Position numbers and translations under genes: made by a program | Notes under the pieces: model-generated | Seen by the model: the letters and a program-made list of their open reading frames with translations, nothing else | Database searches by the model: none | What the model was told of the DNA's origin: nothing | Shown here: positions 17,902 to 25,967 of the stretch, piece after piece | How the letters are laid out: every line of letters begins with the position of its first letter | Numbering within the stretch: position 1 is the stretch's first letter | NCBI RefSeq assembly: GCF_003033925.1 | Contig: NZ_CP028365.1 | Location: forward strand, 1,178,001-1,242,000 | Length of the DNA: 64,000 nt | Direction: 5' to 3' | Origin: Tannerella serpentiformis | GTDB taxonomy: Bacteria > Bacteroidota > Bacteroidia > Bacteroidales > Tannerellaceae

Positions 17902-19176
17902 ATGAGTCAGCCACTTGCAGAACGATTGAGACCGAAGACGCTCGATGAGTACATCGGGCAACGCCACCTGACGGGGCCCACAGCGGCGCTACGCCGCATG
18001 ATCGAGGCCGGACGTGTGCCGTCATTCATCCTTTGGGGGCCGCCCGGGGTGGGCAAAACGACGCTTGCGCGCATCGTGGCGTCGCGGCTGGAGGCGCCGT
18101 TTTATACCCTGAGCGCCGTCAGCTCGGGGGTGAAGGAGGTGCGCGAGGTGATCGACCGGGCGCGTAACCAGCCGCTGTTTCGCACGGGCACGGTCGCGCC
18201 CATCCTCTTCATCGACGAGATACACCGCTTCAGCAAATCGCAGCAGGATTCGCTGCTGAACGCCGTCGAGACGGGCGTGGTGACGCTCATCGGGGCCACG
18301 ACGGAGAACCCCTCGTTCGAGGTGATCCGTCCGCTGCTTTCGCGCTGTCAGGTCTATGTCTTGAAGCCGTTGGAAGAGGAAGACCTGTTGACGCTCATCC
18401 GTCGGGCGGTCAGCGAGGACGTGGTGCTGCGCGAGCGAACGATCGAGGTCCGGGAGACCGACGCGCTGGTGCGCTACTCCGGTGGGGACGCGCGGAAGCT
18501 GCTCAACATCCTCGACTTGGTCATCGCGGCCGAGCCTGAGGGGCCGATCGAGATCACGGATCAAAAGGTCGTGGAGCGTTTGCAGGAGAACCCCGTAGCC
18601 TACGATAAGGGGGGCGAGATGCATTACGACATCATCTCGGCCTTCATCAAGTCGATCCGCGGCAGCGACCCGGACGCGGCCGTCTACTGGCTGGCGAGGA
18701 TGGTCGAGGGGGGCGAGGATCCGGAGTTCATCGCCCGTCGGCTGGTCATCTCTGCGGCGGAGGACATCGGGCTGGCCAACCCCAACGCGCTGCTGCTGGC
18801 CAACGCCTGCTTCGATGCGCTGAAGAAGATCGGGTGGCCGGAGGGGCGCATCATCCTGGCCGAGGCGACGGTCTATTTGGCGTGCAGCCCGAAGAGCAAC
18901 TCGGCTTATCTGTCCATCGACCGTGCGCTGGCGTTGGTGCGTGAGACGGGCAACCTGCCCGTGCCGCTTCACCTCCGTAACGCCCCCACGAAGCTGATGA
19001 AGGAGCTGGACTACGGCAAGAATTACAAGTATGCGCACGACTACGAGGGGCATTTCGTGAAGCAAGACTTCCTGCCCGAGGAGCTGCTCCAAACGCGCAT
19101 CTGGGAGGGGCAACCGAACGCCGCTGAGGATAAGCTGGTCGAACGCATGCGACGGCTGTGGGGGGAGCGGTATTAG
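17902..19176 (+). CDS. rarA: replication-associated recombination protein A (RarA/MgsA)
   Basis: This 424-residue AAA+ ATPase acts at stalled replication forks. Visible are PLAERLRPKTLDEYIGQRHL near the N-terminus (given here as the family start), Walker A in WGPPGVGKTTLARI, Walker B in ILFIDEIHRF, sensor 1 in LIGATTENPSFEV and the clamp-loader-like C-terminal tetramerisation domain (YDKGGEMHYDIISAFIKS, then SAAEDIGLANPNAL). Length is normal. The start follows its -7 box by only 4 nt. It is read away from the serC operon, across the 17.4-kb array. Confidence 0.97.
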   Translation: MSQPLAERLRPKTLDEYIGQRHLTGPTAALRRMIEAGRVPSFILWGPPGVGKTTLARIVASRLEAPFYTLSAVSSGVKEVREVIDRARNQPLFRTGTVAPILFIDEIHRFSKSQQDSLLNAVETGVVTLIGATTENPSFEVIRPLLSRCQVYVLKPLEEEDLLTLIRRAVSEDVVLRERTIEVRETDALVRYSGGDARKLLNILDLVIAAEPEGPIEITDQKVVERLQENPVAYDKGGEMHYDIISAFIKSIRGSDPDAAVYWLARMVEGGEDPEFIARRLVISAAEDIGLANPNALLLANACFDALKKIGWPEGRIILAEATVYLACSPKSNSAYLSIDRALALVRETGNLPVPLHLRNAPTKLMKELDYGKNYKYAHDYEGHFVKQDFLPEELLQTRIWEGQPNAAEDKLVERMRRLWGERY

Positions 19177-19238
19177 CGGGGAACTCTTACGGTCTTTGAA
19201 GCCCTCCCCACGCCTCGGAGCCTTTCTCGAAGCGCGTC

Positions 19239-19246
19239 TATCTTTG
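19239..19246 (+). promoter_or_regulatory. -7 element TATCTTTG for the toxin-antitoxin operon
   Basis: TATCTTTG lies 50 nt upstream of the antitoxin ATG and 62 nt after the rarA stop codon. No clear -33 element was found. Confidence 0.6.
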
Positions 19247-19296
19247 CCCCCGATCATAATAAATAAGAACAAGACACGGATAGAAAGGGAAAAGCC

Positions 19297-19533
19297 ATGC
19301 AAGTGATTACAGCAAAGGAGTTCAGCGATAACCAGCAGAAATATTTTGATATGGCAGAGCAAGAGCCGGTGTTTGTCACACGTGAAAACGCGCGCCCGAT
19401 AGTCATAGACATTGCCGATGATGATCTTACGGAAAAGGAAATACGTGCTATACAGAAAGGCTACGAGGACATCCAAGCAGGGCGGACAACGCGGATCAAA
19501 GACATTCATAACATATGGGAAAGTATACTGTAG
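19297..19533 (+). CDS. Phd/YefM-family antitoxin
   Basis: The 78-residue protein starts MQVITAKEFSDNQQKYFDMA and continues with EPVFVTRENARPIVI, the beta-hairpin and dimer core of the Phd/YefM antitoxins that bind DNA at their own promoter. The C-terminal part (about residue 45 onward) is charged and should fold on the toxin. Its last 19 nt overlap the toxin start, as usual for this class. It should repress the operon and neutralise the YoeB-like toxin. Confidence 0.9.
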   Translation: MQVITAKEFSDNQQKYFDMAEQEPVFVTRENARPIVIDIADDDLTEKEIRAIQKGYEDIQAGRTTRIKDIHNIWESIL

Positions 19534-19793
19534 AACTCGTAGGTGATTCCAAAGATGACCTACGGAGACTCTACCGTTTGGGGGATAAGACGATCATAAA
19601 GAAGATCGAAAAGCTGTTCGTGGAATTATCGGAACACCCTTACACCGGAACAGGGAAGCCCAAACTCTTGAAACATCGCGCCAAGACATGGTCAAGACGA
19701 ATTGATGGAAAGAACAGGATGCTTTATACAGTGGATAACGACATTGTTTCCGTGTATGTGATTTCCCTGTTGGGGCATTATGATGACAAATAG
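19515..19793 (+). CDS. Txe/YoeB-family toxin (mRNA interferase)
   Basis: The 92-residue protein has the YoeB core: SEHPYTGTGKPKLLKH, then WSRRIDGKNRMLYTV and a C-terminal GHYDDK that supplies the catalytic histidine-tyrosine pair. YoeB proteins cut mRNA in the ribosomal A site. All expected catalytic elements (Glu of the helix region, Arg pair, His near the C-terminus) appear present, so the toxin is probably functional. The gene ends 55 nt before the start chosen for the Ig-like lipoprotein. Confidence 0.92.
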   Translation: MGKYTVELVGDSKDDLRRLYRLGDKTIIKKIEKLFVELSEHPYTGTGKPKLLKHRAKTWSRRIDGKNRMLYTVDNDIVSVYVISLLGHYDDK

Positions 19794-19847
19794 CATAAGA
19801 TCGATTTGCGGATGAATGAACGAATGAAGGCGTGCGTGCCATACGTG

Positions 19848-21722
19848 ATGAAAAGACTGGGGTTGGGATTGCTGATCGGGGGCGCTGTGGCGTGCGCCAA
19901 TATGGCGGGACCGAACGGTGGGCCGTATGACGAGAAGCCGCCCAGGTTTGTCAGCAGTACACCGCCACCGCAGCAAACGAACTACAAGGGGCGACGCGTG
20001 GAGATCGTTTTCGATGAACTGATTCAGGTCGAGAAGCCGTCGCAAAACGTGGTCATCGCCCCGCCACAGAAGGAGCTGCCGAGCATTCAAATCGTCGGGC
20101 GGAAGATCCGCGTCGAGCTTAAAGACACGCTGAAGCCCAACACGACGTACACCATCGACTTTGGTCACGCCATCTCCGACAATAACGAGAAGAACCCCAT
20201 CGGCCATTTCAGCTTTGCCTTCTCCACGGGCGATGTAATCGACTCGCTCGAGGTGGGCGGCGTGCTACTCAACGCCGAAAACTTGGAGCCGATGCCTGAC
20301 GTCGTCGTCGGGCTGCACACTAATCCGGCCGACACGGCTTTTACCCGTCTGTCCTTCGATCGAACCTCAAAGACGGACGACCGCGGACGATTCACGATCC
20401 GCAACATCGCCACCGGTACGTATCGCCTCTACGCCCTGGCCGACGCCAATCGGGATTATCGCTTCGATCAGCCCGGCGAGGCCATCGCCTTCCTCGACTC
20501 CACCGTGACGCCCACCTTCCGCTTCGCCACCCGACAGGACACGACGTGGAAAGATTCCGTCACCGTCGATACGATCCGCACCGTCCACTACACGCACTTC
20601 CTGCCTGACGACGTCACCCTGCGGCTCTTCAAAGAGGTCACCCAGCGCCAATACATGCTCCGCCCCGGTCGCGACCGCGCCGACCTCTTCACGTTGCACT
20701 TCAACGCGCCGCTGGACTCGCTGCCCGTCGTCTCGTTGCTCGATGGTGCGCGACGCAACGCTCCGTGGTTCCTCACCCAAACGATGGCGGGTCGCACGGC
20801 TGTCCGTTACTGGATCACCGACTCGGCCGTTTGGGCGCGCGACACGGTGCATCTGCGCGTGGATTACCTCAAAAGCGACTCTACGAACACACTCCGCCCG
20901 CAGACAGACACGCTCCATTTAGTCTGGCGAAAGCCACGCACACGGCGTAAACCGAAAGACAGCGAAAACAAACCAGAGCGCCGTCCCCTCGTCTTCCAGT
21001 CGAACGCCTCGGGCATGGTGGAGGTGACGGATACGGTGTCCTTCCTTTTCGAGGAGCCCATGACCGACCTCCGCCGTGAAGATTTCCGCCTGGAGCAACA
21101 GGTGGACACGGTCTGGACACCCGTTGAGTTTGTCTTGGAGCAAGACAGTTTGGATCTGCTGAAGTACAACCTGCGCCACGCTTGGGCCTACGGTGCCAAC
21201 TATCGCTTGGCCGTCGATTCTGCACGCCTCCGCAGCATTTACGGACATACGAATGACGCCTACGAGTCGGCCTTCAGTATCCGCAAGCGTGAGGACTACG
21301 GCCACCTGTACATCAACATCGACGGTATCGACACGACGGCCTTCGTGGAGCTACTCAACACCTCCGACGAGCCTCTGCGACGCGTCCGAGTGAAGGATGG
21401 CGGTGTGCTCTTTGCCAACCTGCAACCCGCCACCTACTACGCCCGCCTCACGGTCGACACCAACGCCAACGACCGCTGGGATACGGGCGATTACGCCACC
21501 CATCGGCAGCCCGAGATGGTCTACTATTCCCCAAAGGAATATGTCATCCGTGCCAATTGGGAGATCGAGGAAACGTGGGCGCCCAGAGCGTTGCCCCTCG
21601 ACCGACAGAAGCCTATCGCAATCACAAAAAATAAACCCAAAGATGAGACTCCGAAGAAACGTAACTACAAAGACGAAGGTCGCTCCGGTGATCGCAACCG
21701 AAGCGGCGGCTTCCCGTTCTGA
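19848..21722 (+). CDS. Ig-like domain lipoprotein
   Basis: The start at 19848 gives a short lipoprotein signal (MKRLGLGLLIGGAVAC) followed by NMAGPNGGPYDEKPPRFV; in-frame starts at 19806 (TTG), 19812 and 19824 are possible. Residues after the signal form a Big_5-type Ig-like domain (YKGRRVEIVFDELIQV, TYTIDFGHAISDNNE), then a carboxypeptidase-regulatory-like segment (DRGRFTIRNIATGTYRLYAL) and several beta-rich repeats. The C-terminus is basic. Such proteins are widespread surface or periplasmic lipoproteins of Bacteroidetes with no fixed function. It overlaps the longer possible version of the DUF3108 gene, suggesting co-transcription. Confidence 0.8.
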   Translation: MKRLGLGLLIGGAVACANMAGPNGGPYDEKPPRFVSSTPPPQQTNYKGRRVEIVFDELIQVEKPSQNVVIAPPQKELPSIQIVGRKIRVELKDTLKPNTTYTIDFGHAISDNNEKNPIGHFSFAFSTGDVIDSLEVGGVLLNAENLEPMPDVVVGLHTNPADTAFTRLSFDRTSKTDDRGRFTIRNIATGTYRLYALADANRDYRFDQPGEAIAFLDSTVTPTFRFATRQDTTWKDSVTVDTIRTVHYTHFLPDDVTLRLFKEVTQRQYMLRPGRDRADLFTLHFNAPLDSLPVVSLLDGARRNAPWFLTQTMAGRTAVRYWITDSAVWARDTVHLRVDYLKSDSTNTLRPQTDTLHLVWRKPRTRRKPKDSENKPERRPLVFQSNASGMVEVTDTVSFLFEEPMTDLRREDFRLEQQVDTVWTPVEFVLEQDSLDLLKYNLRHAWAYGANYRLAVDSARLRSIYGHTNDAYESAFSIRKREDYGHLYINIDGIDTTAFVELLNTSDEPLRRVRVKDGGVLFANLQPATYYARLTVDTNANDRWDTGDYATHRQPEMVYYSPKEYVIRANWEIEETWAPRALPLDRQKPIAITKNKPKDETPKKRNYKDEGRSGDRNRSGGFPF

Positions 21723-21747
21723 CCGAGGCCTACGCCGCGCCGCCGCC

Positions 21748-22551
21748 ATGATGTGCGCACTGCTGTTGGTGTTCGCCGCGGCCCGTGCACAGTGCCCCCC
21801 GGCCAACATCCCGCTGAACGTGGGCGAGTCGGTCAATTACGACCTCTACTTCAAGTGGGGCGTGATCATGTCGCGCGCTGGTGAGGCCACAATCTCATAC
21901 AACACGACGAAGTTTCGCGGTGCCACGGCCCGTCGCTATCGCATGCTCTTCCGCACGATCAAAATCTTTGAGTCGGTCTACCGTATGCGCGACACCCTCG
22001 ACTGTTACTACACGCCCGAAGGCGCCTTGCTCTACAGCGTCAAGCGATCGAACGAAAACGACTACCGCCTGACGGACGAGCTCACCTTTTATTATCCCGC
22101 CAAGAGCCGAACCACCATCCGCTCGCGCCGCTACACACCCACGGAGATGAAGATCGACACCACGCTCTACGTCCGCTCCGGCTGCGCTTTCGACATGCTC
22201 GGGGCCACCTACTTCCTGCGTACGATCAACCGGACAAGCCTTCGGGCGGGCGACGTCTTTCCGGCCGTCATTGCCGTGGGGCACGATCTGGTGAAGGTGA
22301 ACTTGCGCTATCACGGCCCCGCCGTTGTGGAGCGCGACAAAGCGCGCTATCGCACGCACCACTTCTCGATCGACATTCATGACGACGCCTTCACACAGAC
22401 GCGTTCGGCTGCGGAGCTGTGGGTGGGCGACGACGAGAACTTCCTGCCGATCAAGATCCGCGCGAAGCTGAAGATCGGTTACGCTGAGGTCTACTTCCGC
22501 AGCGCCGCCCGCCTCAAGGCGCCCCTGAGCTGTCGGACGGAGATCAAGTAG
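21748..22551 (+). CDS. DUF3108 domain protein, exported
   Basis: The chosen start at 21748 gives a signal peptide (MMCALLLVFAAARAQC) and a 267-residue protein. Another ATG at 21643 would add 35 basic residues and overlap the lipoprotein gene by 80 nt; I prefer the signal-peptide version. The mature part begins LNVGESVNYDLYFKWGVIMSRAGEATISY, the DUF3108 hallmark, and is all-beta. DUF3108 proteins are predicted periplasmic or outer-membrane-associated beta-barrel-like or lipid-binding proteins of unknown function. It is probably co-expressed with the Ig-like lipoprotein. Confidence 0.8.
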   Translation: MMCALLLVFAAARAQCPPANIPLNVGESVNYDLYFKWGVIMSRAGEATISYNTTKFRGATARRYRMLFRTIKIFESVYRMRDTLDCYYTPEGALLYSVKRSNENDYRLTDELTFYYPAKSRTTIRSRRYTPTEMKIDTTLYVRSGCAFDMLGATYFLRTINRTSLRAGDVFPAVIAVGHDLVKVNLRYHGPAVVERDKARYRTHHFSIDIHDDAFTQTRSAAELWVGDDENFLPIKIRAKLKIGYAEVYFRSAARLKAPLSCRTEIK

Positions 22552-22562
22552 GGGAGGGCCGG

Positions 22563-22685
22563 TCAAACTTCCTCGATCCAGTCGTCTACCGGCAACGCCT
22601 GTCGCTGGCAAAAGTTATTGATCTCAAACCGCTGATTTTCCACCGTCTGTCGGTCGCTGCTCACCCTGATGTATCCGTATATCAT
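22563..22685 (-). pseudogene. 5' fragment of a master DNA invertase (Mpi-type serine recombinase)
   Basis: Read from 22685, the frame encodes MIYGYIRVSSDRQTVENQ, the start of a small serine recombinase with the catalytic Ser in YIRVSSDRQ. It ends after about 40 residues at WIEEV followed by a stop, whereas intact Mpi proteins are about 190 residues. The rest of the catalytic domain and the helix-turn-helix are missing, so it cannot recombine DNA. An intact relative in Bacteroides controls phase-variable promoters. This is probably a deletion remnant. Confidence 0.8.
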
Positions 22686-22713
22686 AAGTCGTACAATTGA
22701 AAAAAATGGGATG

Positions 22714-22745
22714 ATAGATAGGTAAACCCTATCATACCTATCTAT
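22714..22745. other. 11-bp inverted repeat upstream of invertase remnant
   Basis: ATAGATAGGTA and TACCTATCTAT are perfect inverted copies separated by 10 nt. They lie 28 nt upstream of the recombinase remnant start. This could be its old operator, a recombination half-site pair, or a small hairpin. Confidence 0.55.
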
Positions 22746-22752
22746 AACGCCC

Positions 22753-22791
22753 AACAGCCCCCACCCGATAAGATTCGGATGGGGGCTGTTT
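22753..22791. terminator. strong terminator hairpin
   Basis: AACAGCCCCCA and TGGGGGCTGTT form an 11-bp perfect stem that continues by CCG/CGG toward an A-rich loop. It lies 31 nt downstream of the minus-strand DUF6249-like gene and can serve as its terminator. Confidence 0.75.
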
Positions 22792-22822
22792 CACATACGT
22801 AGCAGGGCGGGGACGGAAGGGC

Positions 22823-23233
22823 TTACGGTCGCTCGCTCCGTTGCTTGTCGTCGGTCGATAGCCGACGCTCCAACAGGTAGGAACACAGCAGGCCAAGGCC
22901 TCCGAAGATGAGCACCGGCGCTCCGTAAGCCACCTCGAAGAGTTGCTCCTCGGACCATTTGTTCATGCTGTATCCACCGTGCGCCAGGGCCGTGTTGATG
23001 ATCAGCCCGACCAGCAGACCCAGTCCGACGCCAATCAACAGGCAGCCCAACCGGAGCCCACTGAACGACCGCTTGGGTAGGTCTGTACTCAACAGATTCG
23101 GCACCGTGCCGTTCGTACGGCCCATCCGCTCGATCATCATCTCTCGCTCTCTACGCCGCGAAGGCAATTCGATCATCTTATACGTGAAGTAAAACACGAT
23201 CCCTACAACACCTATAGGCACTAATTCATGCAT
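22823..23233 (-). CDS. DUF6249-like membrane protein
   Basis: The 136-residue protein has an N-terminal hydrophobic helix (residues 3-20, PIGVVGIVFYFTY), a charged stretch with RRREREMMIERMG, and two further hydrophobic helices (about 63-84 and 105-122). This layout resembles DUF6249 proteins, which in Bacteroidetes often sit beside an ECF sigma factor. Here the sigma factor is divergent, across the 23.3-24.2 kb inverted-repeat element. A role in the same envelope-signalling module is inference. The C-terminus is polar (STDDKQRSERP). Confidence 0.65.
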   Translation of the reverse strand: MHELVPIGVVGIVFYFTYKMIELPSRRREREMMIERMGRTNGTVPNLLSTDLPKRSFSGLRLGCLLIGVGLGLLVGLIINTALAHGGYSMNKWSEEQLFEVAYGAPVLIFGGLGLLCSYLLERRLSTDDKQRSERP

Positions 23234-23280
23234 AACGCTATCCTTTCAATTAAACGCTGATTAAATACGGTTTGAAATCT

Positions 23281-24212
23281 CTCTCGTTTCTGTTTGCCCT
23301 ATGGACGCAAGGGATGGACGCAGGTTACAATCGGCGCCTCCATGCCTGCGCCGGGCCAAACCTCGCCGCCCTCCGCAGCCACCCCGACCAGTGCGATGCC
23401 AATCAGACCTCGTTTGCCTATCCGACACGCCTGCAAGCTCCGAAAAGTGCCTCGTTTATCGATCCGACACCGATGTCAGCTCCAAAAAGTGCCTCGTTTC
23501 CCCGGCCGACACGCTTGCAAGCCCTAAAAAGAGCCGTTTGTGTGAATCGCTTTATAGAAACGGATCATTTATACATCGTACATGTAAATCACTCCATAGA
23601 ATCGCATCAAATAAACCGCCTGTATTTCTGTCGCACTATTCAAGCGAATCGAATAAACACAGTGTATTTAACTCAGCTCTTAGAATCGGGTTAAATATAC
23701 ACTGTGAATATAAGCCGCTTTATATAAGCGACAGGTCTATACGGCGTATATCTGAACCGATTTGTTCACTTGATTCTGATATACGATGAATATGAGATCC
23801 GATTTATACAGTGGATGAATCTATACGACGTATATTTGGTCCGATTTGATGGTGCGGATCCGATATACTACGTATATAAGCACGAACTGATAGATGGCTT
23901 TTCCAAAAACGCCTCTTTTTGGGGCGTGCAGGCGTGTTGGCTGGGTAAACGGGGCACTTTTCGGAACTAACAGCGGTGTCGGATAGGTAAACGAGGCACT
24001 TTTTGGAGCTGACATCGGTGTCGGGTAGGGAAACGAGGCACTTTTCGGGGCTGACACCGGCGTCGGATAGGTAAACGGGGCCTGATAGGCGTCGCACTGG
24101 TCGGGGTGGCTGCGGAGGCTGGTGCGGTTTGGCCCGTCGCAGGCGTGGGAGTGCGCCGATTGTAACCTGCGGCACGCCTTTGCGTCATATCCTTGCACGA
24201 CAAAAACGAGAC
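23281..24212. repeat. about 930-bp palindromic element built of 42-nt units
   Basis: The left arm (23281-23545) and right arm (23893-24212) are inverted copies; for example CAGGTTACAATCGGCGC at the left recurs inverted as GCGCCGATTGTAACCTG near 24155-24171. In the left arm CCTCGTTT recurs at 23408, 23450 and 23492. In the right arm TAAACG-type anchors recur at 23946, 23988, 24030 and 24072. The AT-rich centre has no obvious homology to the arms, yet its TGTATTT/CGTATAT motifs recur at 23621, 23663, 23705, 23745, 23787, 23829 and 23871, again 42 nt apart with one 40. No protein gene is supported. The element separates the divergent DUF6249-like and sigma-factor genes. Confidence 0.9.
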
Positions 24213-24218
24213 TTAGGG

Positions 24219-24773
24219 ATGATCGACGATGAAGCATACATCAACCGCGTTCTGGACGGCGATACGGCCGGCTTCGCCCCACTCATGGAGCGTTACAGCC
24301 GACCCGTCTTTGCCCTCTTGGTGGGCATGACGGGCAACCGCGCCGACGCCGAAGAGCTGGCTCAGGACGCCTTCCTGAAGGCCTTCCGTTCGCTCCGCTC
24401 CTTCCGACGCGATTGCAGCTTCGCCACCTGGATCTACCGCATCGCCTACAACACGGCCCTCTCCGCCCTGCGCAAAAAGCGCCCCGACCGGCCGGCCTCG
24501 ATGGACGACGACACGGCCATCGAGCGCCTGCCCGACCCCATCGACGACGAGGCCGACGAGGCGGAGGCCAACGAGGAGCGTTTCCGCCGCCTCGACCGTG
24601 CCTTGGCGCAGCTCCGAGCCGACGATCGTGCCCTCGTACATATGTTCTATAAGCAAGAAAAGACGGTCGACGAGCTGGCTGCCATCACGGGGCTGAGCCT
24701 CTCCAACGTGAAGGTCAGGCTCCACCGCACCCGTAAGAAATTGATGAGTTTAATGCAAGCTATGGAGGATTGA
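24219..24773 (+). CDS. ECF-type RNA polymerase sigma factor
   Basis: The 184-residue protein begins MIDDEAYINRVLDGDTAGFAPLMERY and has sigma region 2 with EELAQDAFLKAFRSLRSF and FATWIYRIAYNTALSALRK, an acidic linker rich in Asp and Glu (DEADEAEANEE) and region 4 with TVDELAAITGLSLSNVKVRLHRTRKKL. An upstream in-frame start at 24129 lies inside the inverted-repeat element and is rejected. It is followed three bases later by a small membrane protein gene, the usual place for an anti-sigma factor. The trigger is not evident. Confidence 0.93.
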   Translation: MIDDEAYINRVLDGDTAGFAPLMERYSRPVFALLVGMTGNRADAEELAQDAFLKAFRSLRSFRRDCSFATWIYRIAYNTALSALRKKRPDRPASMDDDTAIERLPDPIDDEADEAEANEERFRRLDRALAQLRADDRALVHMFYKQEKTVDELAAITGLSLSNVKVRLHRTRKKLMSLMQAMED

Positions 24774-24776
24774 CCC

Positions 24777-25124
24777 ATGATAGAAGAGAAGGAAAAAGAC
24801 CCCTTGCGCGAGCTGTTCGCCCAGCGGCCTGAGGCCGATCTGCCCGACGGATTCGCCGCCCGCACGATGGAGCACATCTACCGAGAGGCCCAACTGGCGG
24901 AGGCGCGGTGGCGCCGCTGGGAACGCATCGGTATGGCCCTCCTGTTCGCCCTGCCGATCGTGACGCTCATCGTCGTCACCCAAGTGCTGAAGGTCGCCCT
25001 GCCGTGGCCCGATCTGCACATCACGTGGCCCGACCTGGCAGCCTGCCGATTCTATTTCCAGATCGGCGCACTCGTCTTCCTGCTCTGGACGGTCGACGCC
25101 CTCTTCCGCCGCATACGACGTTGA
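24777..25124 (+). CDS. small membrane protein, possible anti-sigma partner
   Basis: The 115-residue protein has a charged cytoplasmic-type N-terminus (residues 1-48, with PLRELFAQRPEADLPDGFA) and two hydrophobic helices (about 52-70 and 90-107) joined by an aromatic-rich loop containing PWPDLHITWPDL. It starts 3 nt after the sigma-factor stop codon. Position and topology suggest an anti-sigma factor, but no zinc-finger HxxxCxxC motif is present and no family is recognised, so the role is inferred. Confidence 0.7.
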   Translation: MIEEKEKDPLRELFAQRPEADLPDGFAARTMEHIYREAQLAEARWRRWERIGMALLFALPIVTLIVVTQVLKVALPWPDLHITWPDLAACRFYFQIGALVFLLWTVDALFRRIRR

Positions 25125-25170
25125 GTGCCGGAAGATGGCCCCCGGTACGTGCATTCGAGCGCCCGCGTCC

Positions 25171-25178
25171 TATCTTTG
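25171..25178 (+). promoter_or_regulatory. -7 element TATCTTTG for dapB
   Basis: TATCTTTG lies 30 nt upstream of the dapB ATG at 25209 and 46 nt after the preceding stop codon. This separates dapB from the sigma operon. Confidence 0.65.
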
Positions 25179-25208
25179 CGCCATTCATTTACACAGATTT
25201 CACGCCCG

Positions 25209-25934
25209 ATGAACATAGCATTGATAGGCCACGGCAAGATGGGCCACACCATCGAACGCCTCGCACCCACCCGGGGACACCGCATCGTCTCCCTCATCGA
25301 CATCGATAATTACCGCACCGCTTTCGACTCCGACGCCTTCCGTCGGGCCGACGTGGCCATCGAGTTCACCGGCCCCCAGACGGCCTATGACAACATCACC
25401 CGCTGCATCGACGCGGGCCTACCCGTAGTGAGCGGATCCACCGGATGGACCGCCCGCATGGACGAACTGAAGGAGCACTGCCTCGCGGCGGGGGGCGCCT
25501 TTTTTTATGCCTCCAACTTCAGCCTCGGTGTGAACCTCTTCTTTGCCCTGAGCGACCATCTGGCCAAGCTGATGAACGCCTACCCAGACTACGACGTCCG
25601 CCTCTCAGAGACGCACCACATACACAAGCTCGACGCCCCGAGCGGCACGGCCGTGACCCTGGCCGAGGCCATCGTCCGCCGGATAGACCGCAAGACGCGG
25701 TGGGTGCGCGGCCAGGCGCAGCAGGCCGACGAGATCGGCATCGAGTCCGTCCGTGAGGGCGAAGTGCCGGGCACTCACGAGGTCACGTACGACTCCCCTG
25801 TCGACACCATCTGCCTCATCCACGAGGCCAAGAGCCGCGATGGCTTCGCGCTCGGAGCCCTTCTGGCGGCCGAGTTCATCGTCGGGCGAAGGGGCGTCTT
25901 TGGTATGAATGATTTACTCCGGGTGAACGCCTAA
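25209..25934 (+). CDS. dapB: 4-hydroxy-tetrahydrodipicolinate reductase
   Basis: The 241-residue enzyme reduces dehydrated HTPA in the diaminopimelate/lysine pathway. It has an N-terminal Rossmann motif (MNIALIGHGKMGHTIERLA), the substrate-binding LSETHHIHKLDAPSGTAVTLAE with the catalytic His pair and Lys, and the C-terminal FALGALLAAEFIVGRRGVF. The frame is open upstream to 25125 but the -7 box at 25171 lies inside that extension, so 25209 is the start. It leads a dapB-lepB-lepB-paralogue cluster, an order I recall from other Bacteroidales. Confidence 0.96.
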   Translation: MNIALIGHGKMGHTIERLAPTRGHRIVSLIDIDNYRTAFDSDAFRRADVAIEFTGPQTAYDNITRCIDAGLPVVSGSTGWTARMDELKEHCLAAGGAFFYASNFSLGVNLFFALSDHLAKLMNAYPDYDVRLSETHHIHKLDAPSGTAVTLAEAIVRRIDRKTRWVRGQAQQADEIGIESVREGEVPGTHEVTYDSPVDTICLIHEAKSRDGFALGALLAAEFIVGRRGVFGMNDLLRVNA

Positions 25935-25967
25935 GGCGGCCACCCACCCTACACACACAATAGCACA

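Noticed and set aside
22714-22745. Invertible promoter controlled by the recombinase
   Set aside because: The 10-nt spacer is far too short to hold a promoter and the recombinase is truncated; kept only as an inverted repeat.
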